A DNA stretch of 64,000 bases from Lysobacterales bacterium (GTDB lineage Bacteria > Pseudomonadota > Gammaproteobacteria > Xanthomonadales > UBA2363): positions 62,001-126,000 of the forward strand of contig JAHCAT010000005.1 in assembly GCA_019634735.1 (NCBI GenBank), read 5' to 3'. The notes beneath the pieces are model-generated. The model searched no databases. It was not told the origin of the DNA and was given only the letters and a program-made list of their open reading frames with translations. A program made the position numbers and the translations under genes. This document shows, in pieces, positions 29,170 to 37,566 of this stretch (the stretch's first letter is position 1; every line of letters begins with the position of its first letter).

Positions 29170-29865
29170 TTACTCGAGGATTTCCAGCAACTCGACCTCG
29201 AAGATCAGGGTCGCATTCGGGCCGATCGGACCCGGGGTGCCGTTCTCGCCATAGGCCAGGTCGGACGGGATGAACAGCTTGTACTTGCTGCCCACCGACA
29301 TCAGCTGCAGGGCCTCGGTCCAGCCCGGGATCACGCCATTCAGCGCGAACTCGGCCGGCGTACCGCGATCGATCGAGCTGTCGAACTTGGTGCCGTCCAG
29401 CAGGGTGCCGACATAGTGCACGCGGACGCGATCGGTGGCGGCCGGCTTGCTGCCGCGGCCCTCGGTGATGACCTGGTACTGCAGGCCGGACTCGGTGCTG
29501 CGCACGCCCGGCTTGTTCTTGTTCTCGGCCAGGAAGGCCTCGCCTTCGGTGCGGTTGGCGGTGGCCTGCGCGGTGCGCTCCTCGACGGCGCGGGCCTGCA
29601 GCTTCTGCATGAAGTCCTGCTTGACCTGGTTGGCCTGCTCTTCGGTCAGCTTGGTCGGCCGACCGGCCAGCGTGTCCTGAAGACCCTGGACCAGCACGGC
29701 GACGTCCAGCTCGTCCTGGATCTGGGTGAGGTTGCGACCCAGGTCCATGCCGACCATGTAGCTGACCTTCTGCCTGTCGGTGGTCAGGTCCTGGGCGTGC
29801 ACGGAACCGATTGCCGCGGCGAGCACGGCGGACGTCGCAAGGACGCGCTTGAACGAAAGGGACAT
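29170..29865 (-). CDS. Periplasmic FKBP-type peptidyl-prolyl isomerase (FkpA/Mip-like)
   Basis: 231 residues. The signal peptide MSLSFKRVLATSAVLAAAIG...SVHAQ is followed by an N-terminal dimerisation domain (KVSYMVGMDLGRNLTQIQDE), a long connecting helix rich in Gln and Lys, and a C-terminal FKBP domain (VRVHYVGTLLDGTKFDSS, NGVIPGWTEALQLM, IPSDLAYGE). It assists folding of exported proteins. ATG 29865 is preferred to the upstream ATG at 29916 because it begins the signal peptide. A single-gene transcript ending at a strong terminator. Confidence 0.94.
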   Translation of the reverse strand: MSLSFKRVLATSAVLAAAIGSVHAQDLTTDRQKVSYMVGMDLGRNLTQIQDELDVAVLVQGLQDTLAGRPTKLTEEQANQVKQDFMQKLQARAVEERTAQATANRTEGEAFLAENKNKPGVRSTESGLQYQVITEGRGSKPAATDRVRVHYVGTLLDGTKFDSSIDRGTPAEFALNGVIPGWTEALQLMSVGSKYKLFIPSDLAYGENGTPGPIGPNATLIFEVELLEILE

Positions 29866-30072
29866 CGGGTACTCCTGAAGGGAATGGGCTGCCGGCGTGC
29901 CCGCCTGGCGGGACATCGGGCTGCGAGGCCCGGCGCGGGCGCCATTGTGACGGCGCCACCCGGAAACGGCAACGCGGCCTCCGACACCCGTTCAGGCGCG
30001 AAGTTCCCGGCCTCGGGGCGGTCGAACCGGCCGCCAGCCGCGCTGGCTGGCCGGATCAGGCGGCCGGGTGGT

Positions 30073-30639
30073 TCAGGCGCCCGGACCCGGCTTGGCCAGC
30101 TCGGCCTCGATGGCCGAGCGCAGCGCGGCGTCGTCCGGCCGGGTCCGGCTACCGAACGAGGCCACCACCGTGCCATCCCGGCCGATCAGGTACTTGTGAA
30201 AGTTCCAGGCCGGCCAGGTGGCCCCGGCCTGGCCTGCCAGGGCATCGAAGAAGGGATGCGCCTGGCCCTGCTTCACCGACACCTTCTCGAACATGGGGAA
30301 CTGCACGCCGTAGGTGTTGGTGCAGAACGCCTGGATCTCCTCCTCGCTGCCCGGCTCCTGGTTCATGAAGTCGTTGGAGGGAAAGCCCAGCACCGCGAAG
30401 CCCCTGTCGGACAGCTCGGCGGACAGGGCTTCCAGTCCCTCGTACTGGGGCGTGAAGCCGCACTTGCTTGCCGTGTTGACCACCAGCAGCACCTGACCGG
30501 CGTAGCGTTCACAGAGGTTGACCGCATCGCGGCCCGCCAGGGGCCGGAACTCGACGTCGAGCAGGGGTGCGGCACAGGTCTGGGCGCGAAGAGGAGACGC
30601 CAGGACCGCCAGGCCCAGGGCGAACAGTGCCAGTTTCAT
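30073..30639 (-). CDS. Exported glutathione peroxidase-like thiol peroxidase
   Basis: 188 residues. A signal peptide (MKLALFALGLAVLASPLRAQ) precedes a thioredoxin-fold GPx domain: VNTASKCGFTPQY with the peroxidatic Cys, and WNFHKYLIGRDG with the active-site Trp-Asn. The usual FPCNQF motif reads FPSNDF, so the resolving Cys is Ser and the tetrad Gln is Asp; QEPGSEEEIQAFC is otherwise normal. The signal peptide suggests a periplasmic enzyme similar to BtuE-type peroxidases. The start at 30639 is chosen for the signal sequence. Confidence 0.88.
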   Translation of the reverse strand: MKLALFALGLAVLASPLRAQTCAAPLLDVEFRPLAGRDAVNLCERYAGQVLLVVNTASKCGFTPQYEGLEALSAELSDRGFAVLGFPSNDFMNQEPGSEEEIQAFCTNTYGVQFPMFEKVSVKQGQAHPFFDALAGQAGATWPAWNFHKYLIGRDGTVVASFGSRTRPDDAALRSAIEAELAKPGPGA

Positions 30640-30770
30640 GCAGTTTCTCCGGAAGGTCGCGGAAAGCCATCGCAGAGTATGCGCCCCGCTGTTGGTGGCA
30701 GGTGAGGATTTCCGCGCGATCGAGCCGGCGCCGGGGGCGCCCCTGGGAAGGACATGACTTCCGGCAGGGC

Positions 30771-30813
30771 TTGACCAATGAGAATCTGGTGTTATAGTCC
30801 ACCACAACACCAG
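30771..30813 (+). promoter_or_regulatory. Sigma-70 promoter with overlapping operator for the GntR/ABC cassette
   Basis: TTGACC (30771-30776), a 16-nt spacer and TATAGT (30793-30798) form the best promoter in the window. An 8-bp perfect inverted repeat, ctggtgtt (30786-30793) and aacaccag (30806-30813), straddles the -10 box and start point. It has the form GGTG-N16-CACC, which fits a dimeric GntR repressor of the YtrA type and which I recall being described for Xanthomonas YtrA. Repressor binding would block polymerase. Confidence 0.75.
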
Positions 30814-30828
30814 TCAAGGAGCGCAGCA

Positions 30829-31092
30829 ATGTTCGCCATCCTGCAACGACGGTTGACCCTCTCCGGCGCACTGGCCGGTCTGACCCTGATGGCCGGTCTG
30901 GTCCTGGGCCAGCCGCTGCCCGCCGGCCAGTCCGATCCGCTCGATGCGGCGACGCGTGCGGGGGAGGTCCGGCACCCGGCGGTCTCGCACGCCGAGACCG
31001 AGACCGCCAGGACGCCCTCGGGCCAGCGCGCCCACGACCTGTCCTGGCCGTTCTTCTCGTTCGGCCGCAACGGGGGGCGGCGGTCATGGTGA
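30829..31092 (+). CDS. Small membrane-anchored protein, first gene of the GntR/ABC cassette
   Basis: 87 residues. The N-terminal hydrophobic helix (RLTLSGALAGLTLMAGLVLG) is followed by a polar tail rich in Ala, Gly and Arg that ends FFSFGRNGGRRSW. It starts 16 nt past the operator, with AAGGA at 30816-30820, and overlaps the gntR gene by 7 nt, so it is translated as part of the cassette. Family unknown. It may be a partner of the ABC transporter or merely an upstream ORF that couples repressor translation. Confidence 0.6.
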   Translation: MFAILQRRLTLSGALAGLTLMAGLVLGQPLPAGQSDPLDAATRAGEVRHPAVSHAETETARTPSGQRAHDLSWPFFSFGRNGGRRSW

Positions 31093-31436
31093 GCGAGTGG
31101 AGCGACACCACCCCCATCTACGTGCAGCTTCGCGAGCGCGTGCTGGCGCAGATCCTGGAAGGCGCGATCCGCCCCGGCGAGCCGCTGCCCTCGGTGCGCC
31201 AGGTCGCCGGCGACCTGGCGATCAACCCGCTGACCGTGTCCAAGGCCTACCAGACCCTCGCCGACGAGGGCGTCGTCGAGAAGCGCCGCGGCCTCGGCCT
31301 GTACGTCACCGAAGGCGCCGATGTCCAGGTCCGCGAGCGCGAGCGCGAGCGCTTCCTGGGCGAGGAGTGGCCGGCCATCGTGGCGCGCATACGGCGCCTC
31401 GAGCTGACGCCGGAACGGCTGTTGCGCGACCTGTGA
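31086..31436 (+). CDS. GntR-family transcriptional repressor, YtrA subfamily
   Basis: 116 residues. A winged helix-turn-helix occupies residues 8-75 (PIYVQLRERVLAQILEGAI, LPSVRQVAGDLAINPLTVSK, RRGLGLYVTEGA), with a short helical tail and no large effector domain. These are the marks of the YtrA subfamily, which typically controls adjacent ABC transporter genes. It overlaps the small upstream gene and is 19 nt before the ATPase gene. Binding to the inverted repeat over the cassette promoter would give negative autoregulation. Confidence 0.93.
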   Translation: MVSEWSDTTPIYVQLRERVLAQILEGAIRPGEPLPSVRQVAGDLAINPLTVSKAYQTLADEGVVEKRRGLGLYVTEGADVQVRERERERFLGEEWPAIVARIRRLELTPERLLRDL

Positions 31437-31455
31437 TCCGAGAAGGGAGAAACGC

Positions 31456-32313
31456 ATGAGCACCATCATCCAGGCCCGCGGCCTGAGCAAGTCGTTCGGC
31501 GCCACCCGCGCCCTCGACCAGGTCTCGTTCACCGTGCCGTCCGGCCGCATCGTCGGGCTGATCGGCCCGAACGGCGCCGGCAAGACCACCGCGCTCAAGG
31601 CCATCCTCGGCCTGACCCCGTTCCAGGGCGAGCTCAAGGTCCTCGGCCTCGACCCGCACACGCAGCGCCAGCAGCTGATGCAGGACGTCTGCTTCATCGC
31701 CGACACCGCCATCCTGCCGCGCTGGATCCGCGTCCGCGAACTGATCGACTTCGTCGAGCGCGTCCACCCCCGCTTCTCGCGGGCGCGCTGCGAGGCCCTG
31801 CTGGCGAAGACCAAGATCGCCCGCGACATGAAGGTCAAGGCGATGTCCAAGGGCATGGTCGTGCAGATGCACCTGGCCATCGTGATGGCCATCGACGCGC
31901 GCCTGCTGGTGCTCGACGAGCCGACCCTGGGCCTGGACATCCTGCACCGCAAGGCCTTCTACGAGGCCCTGCTGAACGACTACTTCGACCACGACAAGAC
32001 CATCCTGGTCACCACCCATCAGGTCGAGGAGATCGAGCACATCCTCAGCGACGTGATGTTCATCCAGGACGGCCGGATCGTCCTCGACGCCGCCATGGAC
32101 ACCCTGCCGGCGCGCTTCGCCGAGGTCCTGGTCAACCCCGACCAGCGCGACCAGGCGCGCGCCCTGGGGCCGCTGCACGAGCGCAGCGTGTTCGGCAAGA
32201 GCGCCATGCTGTTCGACGGCGTCGGCCGCGACCGGCTGGCCGCCTTCGGCGAGGTCCGCAGCCCGGGCCTGGCCGACCTGTTCGTCGCGATCATGAAGGA
32301 GAAGCAGCAATGA
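31456..32313 (+). CDS. ABC transporter ATP-binding protein (YtrB-like)
   Basis: 285 residues. Walker [14 protein letters not shown] (about 37), Walker B LLVLDEPTLGLDI (about 151) and the switch His in VTTHQVEEIEH. The signature loop reads AMSKGMVVQMHLA in place of LSGGQ, as is usual in this YtrB-like group. The C-terminal 80 residues form the extra domain of such exporters. It powers the permease encoded immediately downstream, with an ATGA overlap of 4 nt. The substrate is unknown; in related bacteria these cassettes respond to cell-envelope stress or peptide antibiotics. Confidence 0.94.
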   Translation: MSTIIQARGLSKSFGATRALDQVSFTVPSGRIVGLIGPNGAGKTTALKAILGLTPFQGELKVLGLDPHTQRQQLMQDVCFIADTAILPRWIRVRELIDFVERVHPRFSRARCEALLAKTKIARDMKVKAMSKGMVVQMHLAIVMAIDARLLVLDEPTLGLDILHRKAFYEALLNDYFDHDKTILVTTHQVEEIEHILSDVMFIQDGRIVLDAAMDTLPARFAEVLVNPDQRDQARALGPLHERSVFGKSAMLFDGVGRDRLAAFGEVRSPGLADLFVAIMKEKQQ

Positions 32314-33308
32314 ACGCCGTCGCCACCGTGTCATCCGCCCGTTCCGGCGCCGGCAGCCCGGTCGCCACTTTCGGCGCCCTGCTCCGTCGCGAGTTCTGGG
32401 AGCACCGCGGCGGCCTGTGGTCGGCGCAGGTCTGGACCACCGGCATCCTGCTGGCGCTGATGGTGCTGTCGCTGCTGATCGGTGAGGCGTTCCGGCTGAA
32501 GTTCGTCGGCAACGTCGACCTCTCCGGCGTGGCCGTGATCGGCCTCGAGCAGCTCGGACCGGCCGAGATGGCGGAGTTCCGCAAGGGCCTGGAGATCGGC
32601 CTGTGGGGCCTGGGCATGATCAACCAGATCGTCCTGTACTTCGTGGTGCTGTTCTACTGCATCGGCACCCTGTACGACGAGCGCAAGGACCGCAGCATCC
32701 TGTTCTGGAAGTCGCTGCCGGCCACCGATACCCAGACCGTGCTGGCCAAGCTGGTCACCGCGGTGCTGGTCGCGCCGGTGCTGGCGCTGGTCGCGATCGC
32801 CGCCCTGCATGTCGGCTTCCTGCTGCTGGTCGGGCTGTACGCCGCCTTCCACGGCGTCAATCCCCTGCCCTTCCTGTGGCAGCCGGGCATCTTCACCCGG
32901 GTCTGGGGCCAGATGCTGGCCACCGTCCCCGTGCACGCGCTGTGGGCCCTGCCGGGCATCGCCTGGCTGCTGCTGGCCTCGAGCTGGGCGAAGCGGGCGC
33001 CGTTCGTCTGGGCGATCCTGCTGCCGGTGCTGGCCGGCGTCTTCTACACCATGATCGAGACGGCGCTGCGCCTGCGCCTGCCCGGCACCTGGTTCTGGGA
33101 GCACGTGGTGGCCCGCATCTTCAGCTCGCCCGGCAGCATGGTGCTGCGGCCCTGGCAGTGGCGCGGCGACAACCCGTTCGCCCACGCCGCCGGCCAGGAG
33201 CAGCTGATGACCACCCTGACGGCGACCTCGACCTGGGTCGGCGTCGGCGTCGGCGTGGTCCTGCTCGGCGCCGCGATCTGGCTGCGCCGCTACCGCGACG
33301 ACAGCTGA
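32310..33308 (+). CDS. ABC transporter permease (YtrB partner)
   Basis: 332 residues with about six hydrophobic helices, for example WTTGILLALMVLSLLIG, LVTAVLVAPVLALVAIAALH, AFVWAILLPVLAGVFYTMI-like segments and WVGVGVGVVLLGAAIWL at the end. An amphipathic N-terminus (ATFGALLRREFWEH) is typical of ABC-2 type permeases. It has no substrate-defining domain. Last gene of the GntR/ABC cassette, followed by a strong hairpin terminator. Confidence 0.9.
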   Translation: MNAVATVSSARSGAGSPVATFGALLRREFWEHRGGLWSAQVWTTGILLALMVLSLLIGEAFRLKFVGNVDLSGVAVIGLEQLGPAEMAEFRKGLEIGLWGLGMINQIVLYFVVLFYCIGTLYDERKDRSILFWKSLPATDTQTVLAKLVTAVLVAPVLALVAIAALHVGFLLLVGLYAAFHGVNPLPFLWQPGIFTRVWGQMLATVPVHALWALPGIAWLLLASSWAKRAPFVWAILLPVLAGVFYTMIETALRLRLPGTWFWEHVVARIFSSPGSMVLRPWQWRGDNPFAHAAGQEQLMTTLTATSTWVGVGVGVVLLGAAIWLRRYRDDS

Positions 33309-33315
33309 GCACCAT

Positions 33316-33342
33316 GGCCCGGCGGCGCACCGCCGCCGGGCC
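33316..33342. terminator. Bidirectional hairpin terminator
   Basis: A perfect 12-bp stem (33316-33327 with 33331-33342) and 3-nt loop, 7 nt past the permease stop and 13 nt past the stop of the converging LAB_N gene. There is no T run on either side, so its strength is uncertain. Confidence 0.6.
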
Positions 33343-33355
33343 CCGCCTGCTCCGC

Positions 33356-33646
33356 TCAGCCGGCGTCGTCGGACAGCGGCGGCTGCCGGAGCCCGGTCCG
33401 GATCAGGTGCAGATTGCGCAGATAGATGGCCAGGCCAGCGGCCTGGCCGGTGATGAACACCGGATCCTGGCGATGCACGGCGTAGGCGAGCAGCACCCCG
33501 CTGCCGGCCAGGCTGAACCACCAGAACGCGGTCGGCACGATGCTGCGGCGGGCGCGCTCGCTGGCCAGCCACTGGATGATGAAGCGGGCCGAGAACAGCG
33601 CCTGGCCGACGAATCCGACGATGATCCACGCCAGCGTATCGTTCAT
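33356..33646 (-). CDS. LAB_N domain membrane protein
   Basis: 96 residues with three hydrophobic helices. WIIVGFVGQALFSARFIIQW, the basic loop ASERARRSIVP and AFWWFSLAGSGVLLAYA are diagnostic for the lipid-A-disaccharide synthase N-terminal-like domain, which in many bacteria occurs as a stand-alone protein next to GT2 glycosyltransferases. It may assist flipping or transfer of an undecaprenyl-phosphate sugar. It overlaps the GT2 gene by 4 nt (ATGA). Confidence 0.9.
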   Translation of the reverse strand: MNDTLAWIIVGFVGQALFSARFIIQWLASERARRSIVPTAFWWFSLAGSGVLLAYAVHRQDPVFITGQAAGLAIYLRNLHLIRTGLRQPPLSDDAG

Positions 33647-34407
33647 GGTGCGGTCTCCCTGGCAGGCGTGCGCTCGGTGACGGTGGTGGCGCGATGGCGC
33701 CGCAGCAACCAGGCGACGCCCGCCAGGTCGACCAGGCCGACCCAGAGCCGGTTCGCCACCCCGTACTTGGACCGGCCGCGCAACCGCGGCCGGTGGTTGA
33801 CCGGCACATTGCGCACCTGCCAGCCATCGCGCCGGAACAGCGCCGGCAGGAAGCGGTGCATGTGGTCGAAGGCAGGCAGTTCGAGGAATGCCTGGCGCGG
33901 GAACAGCTTGAGCGCGCACCCGGTATCGGGACAGTCGTCGCGCAGCAGCCGTCCGCGCACCGCGTTGGCGATCCGCGACGACCAGCGTCTGATCGGCGTA
34001 TCGCGCCGTGTCGTCCGCCAGCCGGCCACCAGGCCCAGGCCCGGCCCGGCCCGGTCGCGCTCGGCCAGCAGCAGGGGGATGTCGGCCGGATCGTTCTGGC
34101 CGTCGCCATCCAGGGTTGCGATCCAGGCGCCCCGCGCAGCGCGGATGCCGTTGCGCAGCGCCGTGCTCTGACCGCACTGGCCGGCATGGCCCAGCACCCG
34201 CAACTCGGGCACCTCGCCGGCGAGCGCGGCCAGGCGGTCGGCGGTGCCGTCCCGGCTGGCGTCGTCGACGCAGACGATCTCGAAGGCCAGGCGACCGCGC
34301 AGCGCAGCCACGATCTCGGCGACCAGGGGCGCGGCATTGTCGGCCTCGTCATGCATGGGCACGACGACGGACAGCGCCGGGGCAGGGAGTTCAGAGGGTC
34401 GGTTCAT
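33643..34407 (-). CDS. GT2 family glycosyltransferase, polyprenyl-phosphate sugar synthase-like
   Basis: 254 residues. A GT-A fold with SVVVPMHDEADNAAPLV, VCVDDASRDGTADRL and the DxD-like ATLDGDGQNDPADIP, then DTGCALKLFPRQAFLELP and RGRSKYGVANRLWVGLVDL. This is the dolichol/undecaprenyl-phosphate glycosyltransferase pattern. A C-terminal hydrophobic segment is short, so it is probably membrane-associated. It likely makes an undecaprenyl-phosphate sugar used by the ArnT-like enzyme encoded immediately upstream, whose 3' end it overlaps by 17 nt. ATG 34407 is the family start. Confidence 0.9.
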   Translation of the reverse strand: MNRPSELPAPALSVVVPMHDEADNAAPLVAEIVAALRGRLAFEIVCVDDASRDGTADRLAALAGEVPELRVLGHAGQCGQSTALRNGIRAARGAWIATLDGDGQNDPADIPLLLAERDRAGPGLGLVAGWRTTRRDTPIRRWSSRIANAVRGRLLRDDCPDTGCALKLFPRQAFLELPAFDHMHRFLPALFRRDGWQVRNVPVNHRPRLRGRSKYGVANRLWVGLVDLAGVAWLLRRHRATTVTERTPARETAP

Positions 34408-35932
34408 GGAGCTGTACTGGCCGTCCAAGGTCGGGTCCTGGCAGGGGGTGAGAGGTAGGTAGCCGCGCCACGCTGCGCCAGGCGTGGTCGCCCAGCGGCG
34501 ACAGCGCGGCATCCGGACAGACAGGCGGCGTCGCCGGCGATCCGCCTGGCGGACCGATCAGCAGCGCGCGCGGGTGGTCGGCGGCCTGGGTGCACAGCTG
34601 CGCCGACAGGTCGCCGGGACGTCCGTCCGGGCCCGCCGCCGGCGCGTACTCGACGGGCAGGCCGGTGTACAGGCGCAGCCCGTAGTGGGCACGCTCGCCG
34701 ACGAAGACGATGCGGTCGGCACCGTCCAGCCAGGACGACAGAGCGGCGGCTTCCGCCGCGGCGTCTTTGCTGCTCGGCAGGTGCGCGACGGCGGCCTTGA
34801 CCAGCAGCATCAGGGCAAGCCATAGCGCCAGCCCCAGCCAAAGGCTGTGCGGTCCGGCATGCCCGTGGCGATGCGACAGGCGCCTTGCCAGCAGCAGACT
34901 GAGCGGCACCGCCAGGGGCAGCACGTACAGGTACATGCGCGAACGCGCCAGCACGAAGACGGTCAGCGGCAGGAGCAGCCACAGCAGCAGCAAGGCCCCC
35001 TGGGGATCCATCGCCAGGCGCCGGCGCCAGGCCGCCGCTGAGAACAACCCGGCCAGCTCGCCACGTCCGATCCCGAGCAACGGCAGCCAGGGCAGCATGG
35101 CCACGGTCAGCACCGGCAGGTAGACGACCAGCGGTCCATACCACTGGGCATTGCGGTGGTGCAGGCCGGTGAACACCCGCGCCACCACCTCGTCGCCCAG
35201 GAAGTAGCCGAGCAGGCCAGGCTGGCGCACCAGCATCGCCGCGAACCAGGACAGCCCGAGCAAGGCGAACAGCAGCAGGCCTGCGGGTGGGAACAGCGCC
35301 GCTGCAGCGCGGCGACCCTCGACTGCCGCGGCCCAGGCGACCAGGGCGAGCAGCGGCAGCAGGGCCGGCGGGCCCTTGGTGAGGAATCCGAGCCCGAAGG
35401 CCGCCCACATCGCAAGCAGCCAGGCGGAGCGACGCGCGGCATCGCGCGACAGCACGAAGGCGGTGACCGCCAATGTTTCCCACAAGGCCAGCAGCGGATC
35501 GGTGTTCACCACGTTGGCCGCCAGCAGCGGCAATGGCGAACCGGACCAGACCGCCACCGCCAGCCAGCGGGCCTCCGGCACCAGGCGATGCGCCAGCACC
35601 AGCACCAGCAGGCCACTGGCAACGAAGGCGAGCGCTGCAGGCAGGCGCGCCGCCCAGGCGGTGCGGCCGAACGCCGCAAGGCTCGCGGCCAGCGCCCAGT
35701 AGGTCAGCGGCGGCTTGGTGAGGTGGACCTGTTCGTCGTTGAGCCTGGGCACCAGCCAGTCGCCGCTGTCGAGCATGTGCAGAGCGACCGCCGTGTAACG
35801 CCCCTCGTCGGGCTCCCACAGGCTGCGTGTGCCCTGGAACGCGAACGCCGCCACCAGCAACCAGGCGCAGGCCAGCGCCGGCAAGGCCACGGACCGGGCT
35901 TCAACGACGATCCCTTGCGCTTGTCTGGACAT
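34391..35932 (-). CDS. ArnT-like / GT39-GT83 family glycosyltransferase
   Basis: 513-residue polytopic membrane protein with about 11 helices. WEPDEGRYTAVALHMLDSGD carries the acidic catalytic loop of the ArnT/PMT superfamily and HLTKPPLTYWALAASLAAFG the second conserved motif. The C-terminal periplasmic domain is short (GADRIVFVGERAHYGLRLYT). It should transfer a sugar from an undecaprenyl-phosphate donor to lipid A or another periplasmic acceptor. First gene of the operon with the GT2 and LAB_N genes. The sugar is unknown; no arnA/arnB-like genes are present, so aminoarabinose is not implied. Confidence 0.88.
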   Translation of the reverse strand: MSRQAQGIVVEARSVALPALACAWLLVAAFAFQGTRSLWEPDEGRYTAVALHMLDSGDWLVPRLNDEQVHLTKPPLTYWALAASLAAFGRTAWAARLPAALAFVASGLLVLVLAHRLVPEARWLAVAVWSGSPLPLLAANVVNTDPLLALWETLAVTAFVLSRDAARRSAWLLAMWAAFGLGFLTKGPPALLPLLALVAWAAAVEGRRAAAALFPPAGLLLFALLGLSWFAAMLVRQPGLLGYFLGDEVVARVFTGLHHRNAQWYGPLVVYLPVLTVAMLPWLPLLGIGRGELAGLFSAAAWRRRLAMDPQGALLLLWLLLPLTVFVLARSRMYLYVLPLAVPLSLLLARRLSHRHGHAGPHSLWLGLALWLALMLLVKAAVAHLPSSKDAAAEAAALSSWLDGADRIVFVGERAHYGLRLYTGLPVEYAPAAGPDGRPGDLSAQLCTQAADHPRALLIGPPGGSPATPPVCPDAALSPLGDHAWRSVARLPTSHPLPGPDLGRPVQLHEPTL

Positions 35933-36234
35933 CCGGGATCCCTGTGCCGGGAGGCGATGCCGGCGAGGATGGCGGCCACCACGTCGGACATCGGTCGGAC
36001 CGGCATTAGGAACTGCTTAACAAGGCAGGGGACGAGCCGCTGGCCAGCGGCAGGCGCCCCCCCTCGAGCCCAACGACCGGGTAAACCCGTGCAGTGGCAA
36101 GCCGGCGGTTTCCGGTGCAGCAGCCGGACGGCCCGCCTGGGGCAGGCTGGAACAGGCACACGGACCTGCAATCCGTGGCGACCCGGCCCGCGGCTGCAGG
36201 GCATCGCCAGCCAAGGGGCGCTGCGCGCCCTGCC
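35933..36234. other. Intergenic region upstream of the ArnT-like operon
   Basis: 302 bp between two minus-strand transcription units: it contains the 3' end of the histidine kinase transcript and the promoter side of the ArnT-like operon. A small GC hairpin (36216-36221 with 36225-36230) just past the kinase stop lacks a T run. No gene is supported. Confidence 0.4.
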
Positions 36235-37566
36235 TCAATGCGTCCGTTCGGCCAGGCTGCCGCGCAGGTCCAGGCAGGCCCGGGTACCGCCGTTCGGCGC
36301 GGGCAGGAACGCCAGCGTCCAGCCGAGGTGGTCGCAGATGCGTCCGATCAGCGCCAGGCCCAGTCCGGCACCCCGGCCATCGCCGCGCCTGGCACGCTGG
36401 GCATAGAGACGGCCGATCTCGTCGGCGCCCAGTCCGGTACCGGGATCGCTGACGCTGACCACCCCGGCGGGCTCGACCTCGACACGCACGCACCCCCCGT
36501 CGCTGTTCTCGATGGCATTGCGCAACAGGTTGCCGATCGCCACATGGACGATCGCGGCGGGCGCCTGCAGACGGCTGGGCGCGAGGCGACCAAGCGCCAG
36601 GGTCAGCGCCTTGTCGGCGCACAGGTGCTGGTGGTCCTCGATGACGTCGGGGAGCAGATCCTCCAGGTCGAAGACATCGGCACTGGCGCGCAGGCGCGCC
36701 GGTTCCTTGGCCAGCACCAGCAGCAGCCTGAGCAGTTGCTCGATGCCGCCGGCAGCCTGGTTGATGCGACGCAGCGGCTTCACCAGGGCCGGGTCGCTGC
36801 CGATCCGCTGCGCCAGGACGTCGGCGGCACCGGTGATCACCGCGACGGGTGTACGCAGTTCGTGTCCGACGCTGTCGACGAACGAGCGCTCGCGCGCGAC
36901 GAAGCCGTCGTGACGACGCAGGTAGGAATTGAAGGCTTCGGCAATGACCGTGATCTCCCAGCCATCCGCCGTCGACACCTCCAGCTGTTGCTGGAGCGCA
37001 GCCGGTTGCAGGGCATCCACCTGCGCCGAAAGCCGGTGCAGCGGCCTGAGCAGGCGGCCGCCCAGCCACCAGGCCAGCGCGCTCAGCAACACCGTTGCCA
37101 GGAGCGCGGAGGCGAGCAGGCCGGCAGCCTGCCACCATTCGTCGCGCTCGAGTTCGGTGATGTCCAGTGCCAGCAGCAGGCGGCCCTCCGGGATATCCTC
37201 GACGAGCACCGCCAGGACCTGCCCGGTCCGTGGGTCGCGGACTTCGTCATGCAGGCCCGGACCCAGGTCCGCCAGGTCGGGCGGGAGACGATCCAAGCCC
37301 TCGCCGTCCAGCAGCCAGCCACGCAAGGCCCCGGCATCGGGCAGCGCGGCGCGCAAGCCGGCGCGATGCCGGCCGAGCAGGACCTCGCGCTCTGCATTCA
37401 GCACGGCCTGCCAGGCGCGCGCCTCCACCGATTCGTGGATCCAGTAGCCCTGCAGCAGCAGGGCCGCGCTGAGCACCACGGCGAAGCCGAGCACGCCGAC
37501 CGCCAGCCGGGCACGCAGGCTCCGTCTGGAGCGGCCCGGGTCAGGCACCCGCCGCCCCCCCGCCAT
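36235..37566 (-). CDS. Sensor histidine kinase
   Basis: 443 residues. An N-terminal membrane helix (LRARLAVGVLGFAVVLSAALL), a periplasmic sensor of about 130 residues, a second helix (LLASALLATVLLSALAWWLGG), a HAMP-like linker, then the H-box ERSFVDSVGHELRTPVAVITG with the phosphorylated His, N-box NLLRNAIENS, and G-box DPGTGLGADEIGR and GAGLGLALIGRI. The signal is unknown. Its start overlaps the response regulator gene by 26 nt. The pair lies between two ArnT-like genes, which suggests envelope control, as in PmrAB/ColRS-type systems; this is inference from position only. Confidence 0.93.
   Translation of the reverse strand: MAGGRRVPDPGRSRRSLRARLAVGVLGFAVVLSAALLLQGYWIHESVEARAWQAVLNAEREVLLGRHRAGLRAALPDAGALRGWLLDGEGLDRLPPDLADLGPGLHDEVRDPRTGQVLAVLVEDIPEGRLLLALDITELERDEWWQAAGLLASALLATVLLSALAWWLGGRLLRPLHRLSAQVDALQPAALQQQLEVSTADGWEITVIAEAFNSYLRRHDGFVARERSFVDSVGHELRTPVAVITGAADVLAQRIGSDPALVKPLRRINQAAGGIEQLLRLLLVLAKEPARLRASADVFDLEDLLPDVIEDHQHLCADKALTLALGRLAPSRLQAPAAIVHVAIGNLLRNAIENSDGGCVRVEVEPAGVVSVSDPGTGLGADEIGRLYAQRARRGDGRGAGLGLALIGRICDHLGWTLAFLPAPNGGTRACLDLRGSLAERTH

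Noticed and set aside
28961..29254. Plus-strand frame with GGAGGA before ATG 28961
   Set aside because: It runs through the FKBP gene terminator and into the gene antisense, and its composition is low-complexity.
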